From the NCBI RefSeq assembly GCF_019455385.1, contig NZ_JACOFR010000006.1, positions 62,001 to 126,000 on the forward strand: a DNA stretch of 64,000 bases, in the 5' to 3' direction. The position numbers and the translations under genes were made by a program. Shown one piece after another: positions 1 through 10,142 of the stretch (position 1 is the stretch's first letter; each line of letters opens with the position of its first letter). This DNA is from Bradyrhizobium sp. BR 10289 (lineage in GTDB: Bacteria; Pseudomonadota; Alphaproteobacteria; Rhizobiales; Xanthobacteraceae). A model generated the notes under the pieces. The model searched no databases. It saw only the letters and a list, made by a program, of their open reading frames with translations, and was not told the origin of the DNA.

Positions 1-1104
1 GCCGAGCTGATGCGGCTGAAGAGCTGCGTCGCCATCGCCGGCACCCACGGCAAGACCACGACGACCACGATGGTCGCGACCCTGCTCGATGCCGGCGGGC
101 TCGATCCCACCGTCATCAACGGCGGCATCATCAACGCCTATGGCTCCAATGCCCGCCTCGGCGCCGGCGACTGGATGGTGGTGGAAGCCGACGAAAGCGA
201 CGGCACGTTTCTGAAGCTGCCGACCGATGTCGCGATCGTCACCAATGTCGACCCCGAGCATCTCGATCATTTCAAGACGTTCGACGCGGTGCAGGACGCG
301 TTCCGCCATTTCGTCGAGAACCTGCCGTTCTACGGCTTTGCCGTGATGTGCATCGATCATCCCGTGGTGCAGAGCCTTGTCGGCAAGATCGAGGACCGCC
401 GCATCATCACCTACGGCGAGAATCCGCAGGCCGATGCGAGATTGCTCGACCTGACGCCGATGGGCGGCGGATCGAAATTCAAGGTCGCGTTCCGCGATCG
501 CAAGACCGGCGCCGTGCACGAGATCGCCGATCTCATGCTGCCGATGCCGGGCCGCCACAACGCCTCCAACGCGACCGCCGCGATCGCGGTCGCGCGCGAA
601 CTCGGCGTGTCCGACGACGCCATCCGCAAGGCGATCGCCGGCTTCGGCGGCGTCAAGCGCCGCTTCACCAAGACCGGCGAGTGGAATGGCGTCACCGTGA
701 TCGACGATTACGGCCATCACCCCGTCGAGATCGCGGCGGTGCTGAAGGCGGCGCGGGAATCCACCAACGGCAAGATCATCGCCGTGGTGCAGCCGCATCG
801 CTACACCCGCCTGCAATCGCTGTTCGAGGAATTTTGCACCTGCTTCAACGATGCGGACGCCGTTGTTGTCGCGGATGTCTATGCCGCTGGCGAGACGCCG
901 ATCGACGGCATCGACCGCGATCATTTCGTCGCCGGCCTGCGTGCGCGCGGCCATCGCGAGGTGGTGCCGCTGCCGGCGGCTACGGAGCTTCCTGGCATCA
1001 TCAAGGGACTGACGAAGTCCGGCGATCTCGTCGTGTGTCTCGGCGCCGGCAACATCACGCAATGGGCTTACGCTTTGCCGGACCAATTGAAGGCGCTGGG
1101 GTAG
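1..1104 (+). CDS. murC: UDP-N-acetylmuramate--L-alanine ligase MurC (5' end cut by window edge)
   Basis: This enzyme adds L-alanine to UDP-MurNAc using ATP, the first amino-acid step of the peptidoglycan stem peptide, in the cytoplasm. The reading frame is open from the first base, and 367 residues are visible. MurC proteins are usually about 460-480 residues, so roughly 100 N-terminal residues lie outside the window. The ATP-binding loop [10 protein letters not shown] is at visible residues 14-23, followed by the Mur ligase central domain and the C-terminal domain ([19 protein letters not shown]). It ends 4 bases before murB, as expected for one operon. Confidence 0.97.
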   Translation, partial: AELMRLKSCVAIAGTHGKTTTTTMVATLLDAGGLDPTVINGGIINAYGSNARLGAGDWMVVEADESDGTFLKLPTDVAIVTNVDPEHLDHFKTFDAVQDAFRHFVENLPFYGFAVMCIDHPVVQSLVGKIEDRRIITYGENPQADARLLDLTPMGGGSKFKVAFRDRKTGAVHEIADLMLPMPGRHNASNATAAIAVARELGVSDDAIRKAIAGFGGVKRRFTKTGEWNGVTVIDDYGHHPVEIAAVLKAARESTNGKIIAVVQPHRYTRLQSLFEEFCTCFNDADAVVVADVYAAGETPIDGIDRDHFVAGLRARGHREVVPLPAATELPGIIKGLTKSGDLVVCLGAGNITQWAYALPDQLKALG

Positions 1105-1108
1105 GGCG

Positions 1109-2029
1109 GTGAGCTTTCCCGACATCACGCCCGACCTCAAAGCTGAAATGCCCGACCTCCGCGGCCGGCTGCTTGCCAACCAGTCGCTCGCCGAACTGAC
1201 CTGGTTTCGCGTCGGCGGTCCGGCGCAGGTGTTGTTCACGCCGGCGGACGAGGACGATCTCGCTTACTTCCTCGCGCGTCTTGCAAGCGACATCCCCGTC
1301 CATGTGGTCGGCGTCGGCTCCAACCTCATCGTGCGCGATGGCGGCATTGAAGGCGTGGTGACCCGGCTTGCGCCGCGCGCCTTTGGCGAGGCCACGACGA
1401 GCGGCGATATCGTCACCGCGGGCGCGGCCGCCCTCGACAAACGCGTGGCGGAAGTGGCGGCCTCCGCCAATATCGGCGGCCTCGAATTCTACTTCGGCAT
1501 TCCCGGCACGATCGGCGGCGCGCTGCGCATGAATGCGGGGGCCAATGGCGGCGAGACCAAGGACGTGCTGATCGAGGCGCGCGGCGTCGGGCGCGACGGC
1601 ACCAGGCACGTCTTCTCCAATGCGGACATGAAATTCGTCTACCGCAATAGCGGCGTCGATCCCTCCATCATCTTCACCTCGGCGCGTTTTCGCGGCGAGA
1701 TCCGGGATGCGGAGGCGATCCGCGCGCGCATGGCGGAGGTGCAGACCCACCGCGAGACAGCGCAGCCGATCCGCGAGAAGACCGGCGGTTCGACCTTCAA
1801 GAACCCGCCCGGCCATTCCGCCTGGAAGCTGGTGGATGCCGCCGGCTGCCGCGGCTTGCGCGTCGGCGGCGCGCAGGTCTCGGAGATGCACTGCAACTTC
1901 CTGATCAACACGGGCGATGCCACCGCGCACGACATCGAGACGCTGGGCGAGACCGTGCGCGAACGCGTCAAGGCGAATTCCGGAATCGAGCTGCACTGGG
2001 AAATCAAGCGGATCGGAATCCCCGGCTAA
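1109..2029 (+). CDS. murB: UDP-N-acetylenolpyruvoylglucosamine reductase MurB
   Basis: MurB reduces UDP-GlcNAc-enolpyruvate to UDP-MurNAc with NADPH and FAD in the cytoplasm. The protein is 306 residues, normal for the short (type II) family. The FAD-binding stretch [12 protein letters not shown] is near residues 68-79. The C-terminal part has [14 protein letters not shown], which holds the catalytic serine, and the conserved [14 protein letters not shown]. The start is GTG, chosen because it lies 4 bases after the murC stop and gives the normal N-terminus. It sits between murC and ddl in the usual alphaproteobacterial order. Confidence 0.97.
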   Translation: MSFPDITPDLKAEMPDLRGRLLANQSLAELTWFRVGGPAQVLFTPADEDDLAYFLARLASDIPVHVVGVGSNLIVRDGGIEGVVTRLAPRAFGEATTSGDIVTAGAAALDKRVAEVAASANIGGLEFYFGIPGTIGGALRMNAGANGGETKDVLIEARGVGRDGTRHVFSNADMKFVYRNSGVDPSIIFTSARFRGEIRDAEAIRARMAEVQTHRETAQPIREKTGGSTFKNPPGHSAWKLVDAAGCRGLRVGGAQVSEMHCNFLINTGDATAHDIETLGETVRERVKANSGIELHWEIKRIGIPG

Positions 2030-2051
2030 TTTGGACAGGCGACGAGAGCAC

Positions 2052-3038
2052 ATGCGCATTACCATCCTCTTCGGCGGCGCCAACCGTGAACGTCTGGTTT
2101 CGGTCGCCTCGGCCCAGGCGCTGCATCAGGCGCTGCCGGAGGCCGATCTCTGGTGGTGGGACGTCGAGGACAAGGTGCATGTGGTGCAGTCCAAGCAGCT
2201 GCTCGAGCATGCCCGTCCGTTCGAGGACGAGTTCAAGCCGGGCACGCGTGGCATTCCGCTGGCGCAGGCGCTCGACCAGGCCAAGGCGGAAGGTCGTGTG
2301 CTGGTGCTCGGCCTGCATGGCGGGCAGGCGGAGAATGGCGAGTTGCAGGTGATGTGCGAGGCGCGCGGCGTGCCCTTCACTGGCTCAGGCTCGGCCTCCT
2401 CGCATCTCGCCTTCGACAAGATCGCCGCCAAGCGGTTCGCCGCGCTCGGCGGCGTGACGCCGCCGGCCAACATCGCGCTCGACGACATCGATAATGCCTT
2501 CGCGGAATACGGCAGGCTGATCGCAAAGCCCGCGCGCGACGGCTCGAGCTATGGCCTGATCTTCGTCAACGCGAAGCAGGATCTCGTCGCGGTCCGCAAT
2601 GCGGCGAAGCAGGAAGAGTATGTGATCGAGCCGTACATCGCCGGCGTCGAGGCGACCTGCGGCGTGCTGGAGCGCAGCGATGGCTCGATTATCTCGCTGC
2701 CGCCGATCGAGATCATTCCGGGCGAGGGCAATTTCGACTACGCCGCAAAATATCTCTTGAAGTCGACCCAGGAGATCTGCCCCGGGCGATTTTCGCCCGA
2801 GATTACGGCCGCGCTCAAGGCGCAGGCGATGCTGGCGCACCGGGCGATGTCCTGCACCGGCTATTCACGCTCGGACTTCATTGTCTCGCAGAAGGGCCTC
2901 GTCTATCTCGAGACCAACACGCTGCCCGGGCTGACCAAGTCCTCGCTCTACCCCAAGGCGCTGAAGGCCGAGGGCATCGAATTCGTCGACTTCCTGCGCG
3001 GCCTGATCGAGCTCGCCGTGCGGGGCGTCCGGAAATAA
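2052..3038 (+). CDS. ddl: D-alanine--D-alanine ligase
   Basis: This ATP-grasp enzyme joins two D-alanines for the end of the peptidoglycan stem peptide. The product has 328 residues. Visible family features are the N-terminal ILFGG segment, VLGLHGGQAENGELQ with the GSGSASS loop after it, the central ATP-grasp lysine region (KPARDGSSYGLIF), and the metal-binding end YLETNTLPGLTKSSLYPK. The frame is open further upstream into murB, but the ATG at 2052 starts at the normal N-terminus and lies 22 bases after the murB stop. The assignment rests on domain and on position between murB and ftsQ; the sequence is somewhat divergent from classic DdlB. Confidence 0.92.
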   Translation: MRITILFGGANRERLVSVASAQALHQALPEADLWWWDVEDKVHVVQSKQLLEHARPFEDEFKPGTRGIPLAQALDQAKAEGRVLVLGLHGGQAENGELQVMCEARGVPFTGSGSASSHLAFDKIAAKRFAALGGVTPPANIALDDIDNAFAEYGRLIAKPARDGSSYGLIFVNAKQDLVAVRNAAKQEEYVIEPYIAGVEATCGVLERSDGSIISLPPIEIIPGEGNFDYAAKYLLKSTQEICPGRFSPEITAALKAQAMLAHRAMSCTGYSRSDFIVSQKGLVYLETNTLPGLTKSSLYPKALKAEGIEFVDFLRGLIELAVRGVRK

Positions 3039-3386
3039 TTAGGACTGGTTAACGGCCAAACCGGCAAAACGGCCCGGTTTGGGGCCCAAATCCGGTAAAA
3101 TGCCGGAGATCGCGGCATAAATGCCTCACATGGCTGGGCAAAAAGCATCCGGCGTTAACGAATTTTACCTTTTGTTTACCAGGACATCCGAAGGTTAACG
3201 CTGGCGGCGCATATGGCGTTTTGGCTGCCGGCGCGTGAGCTGCTTGGGTGATGTCACCTGCAGCGAGCGCAGTGAAGGGGAGAGGCTTCTTCTGCTGAAG
3301 ACCAGCACCCGGCCCGGCAAGTTCGACACGTCATGTTCGCCAGGACCCGCGCGATGTCGCGGGAAAACTGTTGACGAGTTCGTGCA
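3039..3386 (+). promoter_or_regulatory. Intergenic region before ftsQ with three GTTAACG boxes
   Basis: These 348 bases hold no gene I can support. They contain three copies of GTTAACG, at 3048-3054, 3154-3160 and 3194-3200. The motif resembles a half site of the cell-cycle regulator CtrA (TTAA-N7-TTAA or TTAACC), which is known to act on division genes in Caulobacter and rhizobia. None of the three forms a perfect full site. The AT-rich stretch at 3160-3180 is a likely place for a promoter of ftsQ-ftsA. Confidence 0.4.
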
Positions 3387-4433
3387 ATGGATCGTGCAGG
3401 AAGCCTCACCCGGTCGCTTTTCAGATCGCTGAGGCCCCAAGCTGACCTGAAGGCGGCCGCTATTGGAGCGGTCGTGCTTCTGCGCGAGTGGGTGCAAGAA
3501 AAGTTCCGCCAGAAGCTCGAAGCCAAGCGTGAGCAGCAGCGCGCTGCCGCTCAAGCCAAGATCAAGACCAAAGCCAAGCCCGTTATCGAACGCGAGCCGC
3601 CGCCGCGCATCGTCGCGCTGGTCGAGCGCTACGCACCGCGCCGGGCCGGGCTCGCCATGACCGTGCTGCTGCTGCTCGGCAGCTGCGGCTTCGGCATCGT
3701 CAAGGGCGGCCATCTCCAGGATTTCATCACCGCGGTCAGTGATGCCCGTAACGCGATGGCCAATTCCGCGGGCTTCCGCATCACCTCCGTCGTGATCAAC
3801 GGACGCAAACAGCTCAGCCAGGACGAAATTCTGGCGATCGGCGGCGTCAGCGGCCGTTCCTCGCTGCTGTTCCTCGACGCCGATGTGGTCCGCGAGAAGC
3901 TCAAGGCCAATCCCTGGATCGCGGATGCGACCGTGCTGAAGCTCTATCCGGGCCGGCTGATGATCGACATCACCGAGCGCCAGGCGTTCGCGCTGTGGCA
4001 GGAGGCCGGCCGGCTCTCCGTCATCGCCGATGACGGCGCCGTGCTCGAGCCCTACGTCTCGCGCCGGTTCCTGACATTGCCGCTCGTGGTCGGCAAGGGC
4101 GCCGACACCCAGGCCCGCGATTTCCTGGCGCTGCTGGCGCGCTATCCGCAGGTCAATGCGGTGACCAAGGCCGCGATCTATGTCGGCGAGCGGCGCTGGA
4201 ACCTCCGGCTCAAGGACGGCCTCGACATCCGCCTGCCCGAGCAGGATGTCGGCAACGCGCTGGCGATGCTGTCGCGGCTCGACAAGGAAGACCGGCTGTT
4301 CTCGAAAGACATCGTCGCCGTCGACATGCGGCTGCCCGATCGCCTGGTGGTGCAGCTGTCCGACGACGCCGCCAAGGCGCGCGAAGATCTGTTCAAGGAC
4401 AAGAAGAAAAAGAAGGCCGGGGACGCTGCATGA
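3387..4433 (+). CDS. ftsQ: Cell division protein FtsQ
   Basis: FtsQ is a bitopic inner membrane protein that links early and late parts of the divisome. The 348-residue product has a long basic cytoplasmic N-terminus (about 90 residues, Lys/Arg/Gln-rich), one membrane segment at about 91-112 (AGLAMTVLLLLGSCGFGIV), a POTRA domain starting at FRITSVVINGRKQLS, and the FtsQ beta domain. A Lys-rich tail (DKKKKKAG) ends the protein. The start has no strong ribosome-binding site, so it is less certain. Its stop overlaps the ftsA start in ATGA, which points to translational coupling. Confidence 0.95.
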   Translation: MDRAGSLTRSLFRSLRPQADLKAAAIGAVVLLREWVQEKFRQKLEAKREQQRAAAQAKIKTKAKPVIEREPPPRIVALVERYAPRRAGLAMTVLLLLGSCGFGIVKGGHLQDFITAVSDARNAMANSAGFRITSVVINGRKQLSQDEILAIGGVSGRSSLLFLDADVVREKLKANPWIADATVLKLYPGRLMIDITERQAFALWQEAGRLSVIADDGAVLEPYVSRRFLTLPLVVGKGADTQARDFLALLARYPQVNAVTKAAIYVGERRWNLRLKDGLDIRLPEQDVGNALAMLSRLDKEDRLFSKDIVAVDMRLPDRLVVQLSDDAAKAREDLFKDKKKKKAGDAA

Positions 4434-5752
4434 CCGGTCTTGATCGCACCCAGACGCCGAAGACGCGCCCGATGCCGCACAAGCGCGGCGGCCTCGTCGC
4501 CTGCCTCGACATCGGCACCAGCAAGATCGCCTGCATGATCGCGCGGCTGAAGCCGTCGGCGCCGAGCGAGGCCCTGCGCGGCCGCACCCACGCGGTGGAA
4601 TTGATCGGTTATAGCCAGATCCAGTCGCGCGGCATGAAGGCCGGCGCGGTGGTCGATCTAGGCGAATGCGAGCAGGCGGTACGTCAGGCCGTCGGTCTCG
4701 CCGAGAAAATGGCCAAGGTGCGGGTCGAGTCCGTGCTGCTGTCGGTCTCCGGCGGCCGCCTGTCCGGCCAGCTGGTCGAGGCTGCCGCCGACATCCGCGG
4801 CGGCGCGGTGACCCCGGCCGATGTCAGCCGCGTCACCTCCACCGGCATGCGCCACGCCACCGGCGAGGGCCGCACCGTGCTGCACGCGCTGCCGGTCGGC
4901 TACACGCTCGACGGCGTCAAGGGCATCCGCGATCCCCGCGGCATGGTCGCCCACCAGTTCGGTGTCGATATGAATGTCGTCACATGCGACGCCACCGTGG
5001 CACGGAACCTGATGCTGGCGGTCGAGCGCTGCCACATCAATGTCGAAGCCATGGCGGCGAGCCCCTATGTGGCCGGCCTGTCGGTGCTGACCGACGACGA
5101 GGCCGATCTCGGCGCCGCCGTCGTCGAGATGGGCGCCGGCACCACCACTATCGCGGTCTATTCCGGCGGCCGCTTCGTGCACGCGGCCGGTTTTGCGGTC
5201 GGCGGGCAACACATCACGATGGATCTTGCACGCGGACTCTCGGCGACCATTGCCGATGCCGAGCGAATCAAGACGTTATACGGCACCGTCATCACCGGCG
5301 GATCGGACTCGCGTGAGCTGATGTCTGTGCCGACAGCCGGTGACGAGCAGGATCTGCCGCAGATCGTCTCCCGCGCCACCATCGCCAACATCGTCAAGCA
5401 TCGTGCCGAGGAAGTCTTCGAAATGGTTCGGGACAAGCTGAAGGATTCGCCCTTCGCCTCGGAGCCGAACGGCCGCGTCGTGCTCTCGGGCGGCGCCTCG
5501 CAGCTGACCGGCCTCGTCGATCTCGGCACCCGCATTCTTGGCCGGCCCGTGCGGGTCGGACGTCCGCTCGGTTTCGGCCGGCTGCCCAATGAGGCGAAGA
5601 ACGCCGCGTTCGCGGTGCCGGCCGGCCTTCTCGTCTACCCGCAATATGTTCACCAGGAACATGTCGAACCGCGGCATACGCGGCAGCAGGTCAGGACAGG
5701 GACCGGCGGATATTTCGGAAAGGTCGGACGATGGCTACGCGAGGGCTTCTGA
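4430..5752 (+). CDS. ftsA: Cell division protein FtsA
   Basis: FtsA is an actin-like ATPase that tethers FtsZ filaments to the inner membrane. The product is 440 residues. The phosphate-1 loop CLDIGTSKIACMI is near residue 25, the SHS2/1C domain follows, and the second phosphate and adenosine motifs (VEMGAGTTTIAVY, VVLSGGASQLTGL) are present. The C-terminal end (VGRWLREGF) resembles the amphipathic membrane-targeting helix of the family. It overlaps ftsQ by 4 bases and precedes ftsZ by 87 bases. Confidence 0.97.
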   Translation: MTGLDRTQTPKTRPMPHKRGGLVACLDIGTSKIACMIARLKPSAPSEALRGRTHAVELIGYSQIQSRGMKAGAVVDLGECEQAVRQAVGLAEKMAKVRVESVLLSVSGGRLSGQLVEAAADIRGGAVTPADVSRVTSTGMRHATGEGRTVLHALPVGYTLDGVKGIRDPRGMVAHQFGVDMNVVTCDATVARNLMLAVERCHINVEAMAASPYVAGLSVLTDDEADLGAAVVEMGAGTTTIAVYSGGRFVHAAGFAVGGQHITMDLARGLSATIADAERIKTLYGTVITGGSDSRELMSVPTAGDEQDLPQIVSRATIANIVKHRAEEVFEMVRDKLKDSPFASEPNGRVVLSGGASQLTGLVDLGTRILGRPVRVGRPLGFGRLPNEAKNAAFAVPAGLLVYPQYVHQEHVEPRHTRQQVRTGTGGYFGKVGRWLREGF

Positions 5753-5839
5753 TGACCGCTTTCCGCAATTTCTCATTTTCACCAACTCCCGCGGCCGGTG
5801 GCCGGGGCGAACCCACGCGCGCGTGATCGAGAGGCAAAC

Positions 5840-7639
5840 ATGACCATCAGCATCAACGTTCCTGATATTCACGAGTTGAAGCCCCGGATCACCGTGTTCG
5901 GCGTCGGTGGCGCCGGCGGCAACGCGGTCAACAACATGATCACGGCGGGCCTGCAGGGCGTCGACTTCGTGGTCGCCAACACCGACGCGCAGGCGCTGAC
6001 CATGTCGAAGGCGCAGCGCATCGTGCAGATGGGCACTGCGGTCACGCAGGGCCTCGGCGCAGGGTCGCAGCCGAACGTCGGCGCGGCCGCCGCTGAAGAA
6101 GTCATCGACGAGCTGCGCGACCATCTCTCGGGCGCCAACATGGTGTTCGTCACCGCCGGCATGGGCGGCGGCACCGGCACCGGCGCTGCTCCCGTCATCG
6201 CCAAGACCGCGCGCGACATGGGCATCCTCACCGTCGGCGTCGTCACCAAGCCGTTCCACTTCGAAGGCGGCCGCCGCATGCGCACCGCCGAAGCCGGCAT
6301 CGCCGAGCTGCACAAGGTGGTGGATACGCTGCTGATCATCCCGAACCAGAACCTGTTCCGGGTCGCCAACGAGAAGACCACCTTCGCAGACGCCTTCGCG
6401 ATGGCCGACCAGGTGCTCTATTCGGGCGTTGCCTGCATCACCGACTTGATGGTCAAGGAAGGCCTGATCAACCTCGACTTCGCCGACGTCCGCGCCGTCA
6501 TGCGCGAGATGGGCAAGGCGATGATGGGCACCGGCGAAGCCTCCGGCGACAAGCGCGCGCTGACCGCCGCGGAAGCGGCGATCGCCAACCCGCTGATCGA
6601 CGACAGCTCGATGAAGGGCGCCAAGGGCCTGCTCATCTCCATCACCGGCGGCAAGGATCTCACGCTGTTCGAGGTCGACGAAGCCGCGACCCGCATCCGC
6701 GAGGAGGTCGACCAGGACGCCAACATCATCGTCGGCGCCACCTTCGACGAAGCGCTCGACGGCCTGATCCGCGTCTCGGTCGTTGCCACCGGCATCGAGC
6801 AGGCCGCGATCGCCCGCAACAGCCAGGCGACCTCGGCTCCGGTTGCGAACGCCGCGCCGCAGGTTCCGCAGCAGGCGCCCGCGGCGCCGGCCGCGGCCGC
6901 CGAGAGCCGTCTCGCCGACCTCACCGCGCGGCTCCGCGCCGACAACCAGCGCCTGGCCGAACGCGCCCAGAAGCTGGAATCGCAGATCCCGGCGGCCGCG
7001 CCGGCCGCAGCCGCCCCCGTTGCGCCGCGTCCGAACGTCGAGCGCGCCGCGCTCGCCGCCATCGCCGCTGCCGTCTCCGAGGTCCCCCAGGCGCCCGCGC
7101 CGCAGACCTATGGCGACGTCACCGTGCGCCCGATCGCGCAGAAGCCGACCCTGTTCCCGGAGCCCGAGATGGCCCCGGTCGCGATGCAGGAGCCGATGAC
7201 GCCCGATACCTTCATCCCGCCGCAGGCCGAGCGTGCACCCGCCCGCGCGCCGCGGATGCCGCGTATCGAGGAGCTGCCGATGCCGGCCCAGGCCGAGCTT
7301 CGCCAGGCCCGCGGCGAGGTGGAAGAAGAAACCCCGCAGAAGAGCCGCCTGTCGCTGCTCCAGCGCCTCGCCAATGTCGGCCTCGGCCGCCGCGACGAGG
7401 AGAGCGAGCCGCCGGTCGCCGCCCGTACCGCAGGTCCGGCGATGCCGCCGCTGCCCGATCGCCGCCCGCAGAAGACCGTCGCGCAGCAGATCGCGGCCAG
7501 CGAGCCGGTATCTGAGTATGCCCGCCGTCCTGCCCCGCAGGGCCTGGACATGCATGGCCGCCCGGCACCTGTTGCGCCGTCGCCACAGGGTGACGACCAT
7601 CTTGATATCCCGGCCTTCCTGCGGCGTCAGGCGACCTGA
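5840..7639 (+). CDS. ftsZ: Cell division protein FtsZ, long-linker form
   Basis: FtsZ is the tubulin-like GTPase that forms the division ring. The nucleotide-binding [12 protein letters not shown] is at residues 21-32, and the tubulin signature GGGTGTGAA is at 109-117. The ATG at 5840 is preceded by GAGAGG and fits the family N-terminus. The protein is 599 residues, against about 380 in E. coli: the GTPase core ends near residue 320 and is followed by an Ala/Pro/Arg-rich, probably disordered linker of about 260 residues. The C-terminal peptide DIPAFLRRQ is the conserved FtsA-binding tail. A strong hairpin terminator follows. Confidence 0.98.
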   Translation: MTISINVPDIHELKPRITVFGVGGAGGNAVNNMITAGLQGVDFVVANTDAQALTMSKAQRIVQMGTAVTQGLGAGSQPNVGAAAAEEVIDELRDHLSGANMVFVTAGMGGGTGTGAAPVIAKTARDMGILTVGVVTKPFHFEGGRRMRTAEAGIAELHKVVDTLLIIPNQNLFRVANEKTTFADAFAMADQVLYSGVACITDLMVKEGLINLDFADVRAVMREMGKAMMGTGEASGDKRALTAAEAAIANPLIDDSSMKGAKGLLISITGGKDLTLFEVDEAATRIREEVDQDANIIVGATFDEALDGLIRVSVVATGIEQAAIARNSQATSAPVANAAPQVPQQAPAAPAAAAESRLADLTARLRADNQRLAERAQKLESQIPAAAPAAAAPVAPRPNVERAALAAIAAAVSEVPQAPAPQTYGDVTVRPIAQKPTLFPEPEMAPVAMQEPMTPDTFIPPQAERAPARAPRMPRIEELPMPAQAELRQARGEVEEETPQKSRLSLLQRLANVGLGRRDEESEPPVAARTAGPAMPPLPDRRPQKTVAQQIAASEPVSEYARRPAPQGLDMHGRPAPVAPSPQGDDHLDIPAFLRRQAT

Positions 7640-7668
7640 GGATTGTTACAATAAGGCAGATGCCAAGA

Positions 7669-7705
7669 GGCCCCGGCGGGAAGCTTGCCGGGGCCTTTCC
7701 TTTTT
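7669..7705 (+). terminator. Rho-independent terminator after ftsZ
   Basis: A perfect 9-bp stem, GGCCCCGGC (7669-7677) and GCCGGGGCC (7687-7695), closes a 9-base loop and is followed by a T-rich run (tttccttttt). It lies 30 bases after the ftsZ stop and should end the murC-ftsZ transcript. Confidence 0.9.
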
Positions 7706-8013
7706 CTCCGTAACGATCCCGATTGCGTGACCAAGCAACTGATTTTAAATCATTAATTACGTATTCAGTGGTTCAGTAAAACTGCCGGAAGCGACCCAAA
7801 ACGTCGGCGCAATTTGGTTAAGCCTTGGCGCGAATACGGCAGGTTTGGGGTAACAATCGGTAAAAAAGCGTGAGTTGGCGCTGTTTGAGGCAGTGACTAT
7901 GGTTTGCCGTGACTTGGGGATACGGATTCGGACAGCGGCCTTGCTCAGTGAGCCTTGGCCGCTCGGTTCGGGTGAGTATAAGTCGCAGTGGGTCGTAGCG
8001 GGGCGGGTTCCTG
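7706..8013 (+). promoter_or_regulatory. Intergenic region before lpxC
   Basis: About 300 bases between the ftsZ terminator and lpxC hold no gene I can support. An AT-rich block at 7741-7770 (ttttaaatcattaatta) stands out against the GC-rich background and is a likely promoter zone, giving lpxC its own transcript. There are also ggttaag at 7817-7823 and ggtaac at 7849-7854, of unknown meaning. No clear ribosome-binding site is seen directly before lpxC. Confidence 0.4.
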
Positions 8014-8976
8014 ATGAAATTTAGCCGGCAAACAACGCTTCGTGCGCAAGCCTCTGTGGCAGGCGTGGGCGTTCACTCCGGTCTTCCAGTCACTCTCACG
8101 CTTGGGCCTGCACCTGTCGACGCAGGTTTTATTTTTGTCCGCACAGGCCTTGAGGGAAGTGACCGCGAAGTTCAGGCGACCGCCGATCAGGTGATCGCGA
8201 CCGATCTCGCCACCGTGCTCGGCGATCGCAACGGACCGCTGGTCTCCACCGCCGAGCACGTGCTTGCTGCGCTGCGGGGTATGGGCGTCGACAACGCCAC
8301 CATCGAGATCGATGGTCCGGAAGTGCCGATCATGGACGGCAGCGCCGCGGCCTTCATCGCGGCGATCGATCAGGCCGGTATCGTCACCCAGCCGGCGCAG
8401 CGCCGCTTGATTCAGGTTCTGAAGCCGATCTCGGTCAAGATCGGCGACTCCTTCGGCGAAATCCGGCCCTACGCCAACGGTTTCCGCGCCGAGGTCGAGA
8501 TCGACTTCACCAATCCCGTCATCGGCCAGCAGAGCTACGCCTTCGAGCTCAGCCCGGAACGCTTCCGCCGCGAAGTCGGCCGGGCCCGGACCTTCGGTCT
8601 GATGTGCGACGTCGCCCGGCTCTGGAGCGCGGGCTACGCGCTCGGCGCCTCCTTCGACAACACCGTCGTGTTCGACGACGAGCGGCTGCTCAACACCGAG
8701 GGCCTGCGCTACGCCGACGAATGCGTCCGCCACAAGGTGCTGGACGTGATCGGCGACCTCGCCCTGGCCGGTCTACCGCTGCTCGGCGCCTACCGTTCGG
8801 TGCGTGGTGGCCACAAGCTCAACCACGCCGTCCTGACCGCGCTGCTCGCCGACCGTACCGCCTGGCGGGTGGTCGAGGGTGAAGCTGTCCGCCGCACCAC
8901 GCGTCCCGTGGCCGAAACCGGCCGCGGCATCGTCGGCGGCCGGGTTGCCGCCGCCTACGGGCCGGACGTCTCCTGA
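8014..8976 (+). CDS. lpxC: UDP-3-O-acyl-N-acetylglucosamine deacetylase LpxC
   Basis: LpxC is the zinc enzyme that removes the N-acetyl group from UDP-3-O-acyl-GlcNAc, the committed step of lipid A synthesis. The product is 320 residues, close to the usual 305-320. The zinc ligands are visible: His82 in STAEHVLAAL, and His240 and Asp244 in RHKVLDVIGDLAL. The catalytic histidine lies in GGHKLNHAVL near residue 267. The start at 8014 gives the normal N-terminus (MKFSRQTTLR). It follows ftsZ after a terminator, as in other Rhizobiales. Confidence 0.97.
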   Translation: MKFSRQTTLRAQASVAGVGVHSGLPVTLTLGPAPVDAGFIFVRTGLEGSDREVQATADQVIATDLATVLGDRNGPLVSTAEHVLAALRGMGVDNATIEIDGPEVPIMDGSAAAFIAAIDQAGIVTQPAQRRLIQVLKPISVKIGDSFGEIRPYANGFRAEVEIDFTNPVIGQQSYAFELSPERFRREVGRARTFGLMCDVARLWSAGYALGASFDNTVVFDDERLLNTEGLRYADECVRHKVLDVIGDLALAGLPLLGAYRSVRGGHKLNHAVLTALLADRTAWRVVEGEAVRRTTRPVAETGRGIVGGRVAAAYGPDVS

Positions 8977-9230
8977 TCCGCGGTTCGAGGCCATTGCCCG
9001 GCGTTTTCTCCGGGAAACTCCTGGTAACGATGATCGGCTAGGATTGCGGCACATTCGCCTTAATCCGGGCGAAATGCCTGCCTATCCGGTTGGTTCAAGA
9101 TCGTTTTTCGGTTACACCGGCGTGGTCGCATGGCAGGCACCACGGCATCATTTCGCGCCCATGACGGGGTTCATGGGCTGGCGGGCACCGCATCACAGGG
9201 CGGCGCTAGAGAGCGTCAGGGCTTAAACTC

Positions 9231-10118
9231 ATGTCGGCACAGCGTATGACGCGCGGATATCTTCAGGTCTCGCCTTTCGTCCGCGGGCTGCTTCAGGCCG
9301 TTACCTTGATGGTGCTTTCAGTGCCGCTGGCCGGCTGCGGCACCGGCGCGCTCTGGGACAAGTTCACCGCCAAGGACGACACCTTCGTCGAGGAGCCCGC
9401 CGACAAGATCTACAATGAGGGCCTGTACCTCATGAACGAGAAGAAGGACATGAAGGCGGCGAACAAGAAGTTCGAAGAGGTCGACCGCCAGCATCCTTAT
9501 TCCGACTGGGCCCGCAAATCGCTGCTGATGTCCGCCTACGCCTCCTACCAGGGCGGCGACTATGACGGATGCATCGGCGCGGCGACCCGCTACGTCACGC
9601 TGCATCCCGGCAGCCCGGATGCGGCCTATGCGCAGTACCTGATCGCCGCCTCGCATTACGACCAGATCCCGGATATCAGCCGCGACCAGAGCCGCACCGA
9701 GAAGGCGATCGCCTCCCTGGAAGAGGTGGTGCGCAAATATCCGACCTCGGAATATGCGACCTCGGCCAAGGCCAAGATCGAGGGCGCGCGCGACCAGCTC
9801 GCCGGCAAGGAAATGAATGTCGGCCGCTATTACGCGCAGAAGCGCGACTACACGGCGGCGATCAACCGCTACAAGACCGTCGTCACCCAGTACCAGACCA
9901 CGCGCCATGTCGAGGAGGCGCTCTACCGGCTGACCGAGTCCTACATGGCGATCGGCATCGTCGGCGAGGCCCAGACCGCGGCCGCCGTGCTTGGCCACAA
10001 TTTTCCTGACAGCCGCTGGTACAAGGACGCCTATAATCTTGTAAAATCCGGCGGTCTCGAGCCGAGCGAGAATCAGGGTTCCTGGATGAGCAGGGCCTTC
10101 AAGAAGATAGGCCTCTAG
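9231..10118 (+). CDS. bamD: Outer membrane protein assembly factor BamD (lipoprotein)
   Basis: BamD is a lipoprotein of the BAM complex that inserts beta-barrel proteins into the outer membrane. The product is 295 residues with a signal peptide ending in a lipobox, LAGC, with the lipidated cysteine at residue 36. Tetratricopeptide-like repeats follow: NEGLYLMNEKKDMKAANKKFEEVDRQHPYSDWA is broken here only for length and is followed by four more helix pairs. The signal region is longer than usual before the hydrophobic core, so the true start could be the ATG at residue 6. It is 24 bases upstream of recN. Confidence 0.93.
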   Translation: MSAQRMTRGYLQVSPFVRGLLQAVTLMVLSVPLAGCGTGALWDKFTAKDDTFVEEPADKIYNEGLYLMNEKKDMKAANKKFEEVDRQHPYSDWARKSLLMSAYASYQGGDYDGCIGAATRYVTLHPGSPDAAYAQYLIAASHYDQIPDISRDQSRTEKAIASLEEVVRKYPTSEYATSAKAKIEGARDQLAGKEMNVGRYYAQKRDYTAAINRYKTVVTQYQTTRHVEEALYRLTESYMAIGIVGEAQTAAAVLGHNFPDSRWYKDAYNLVKSGGLEPSENQGSWMSRAFKKIGL

Positions 10119-10142
10119 GTCTCGGCTAGGAAATTTGGTTCC

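Noticed and set aside
3235..3432. A 65-codon frame before and into ftsQ
   Set aside because: It overlaps the ftsQ start in another frame and shows no motif.
5735..7600. A 621-codon open frame on the - strand across ftsZ
   Set aside because: It is antisense to ftsZ and has Arg/Gly/His-rich sequence with no motif.
8879..9226. A 115-codon frame overlapping the end of lpxC
   Set aside because: It starts inside lpxC in another frame, is low in complexity, and has no support.
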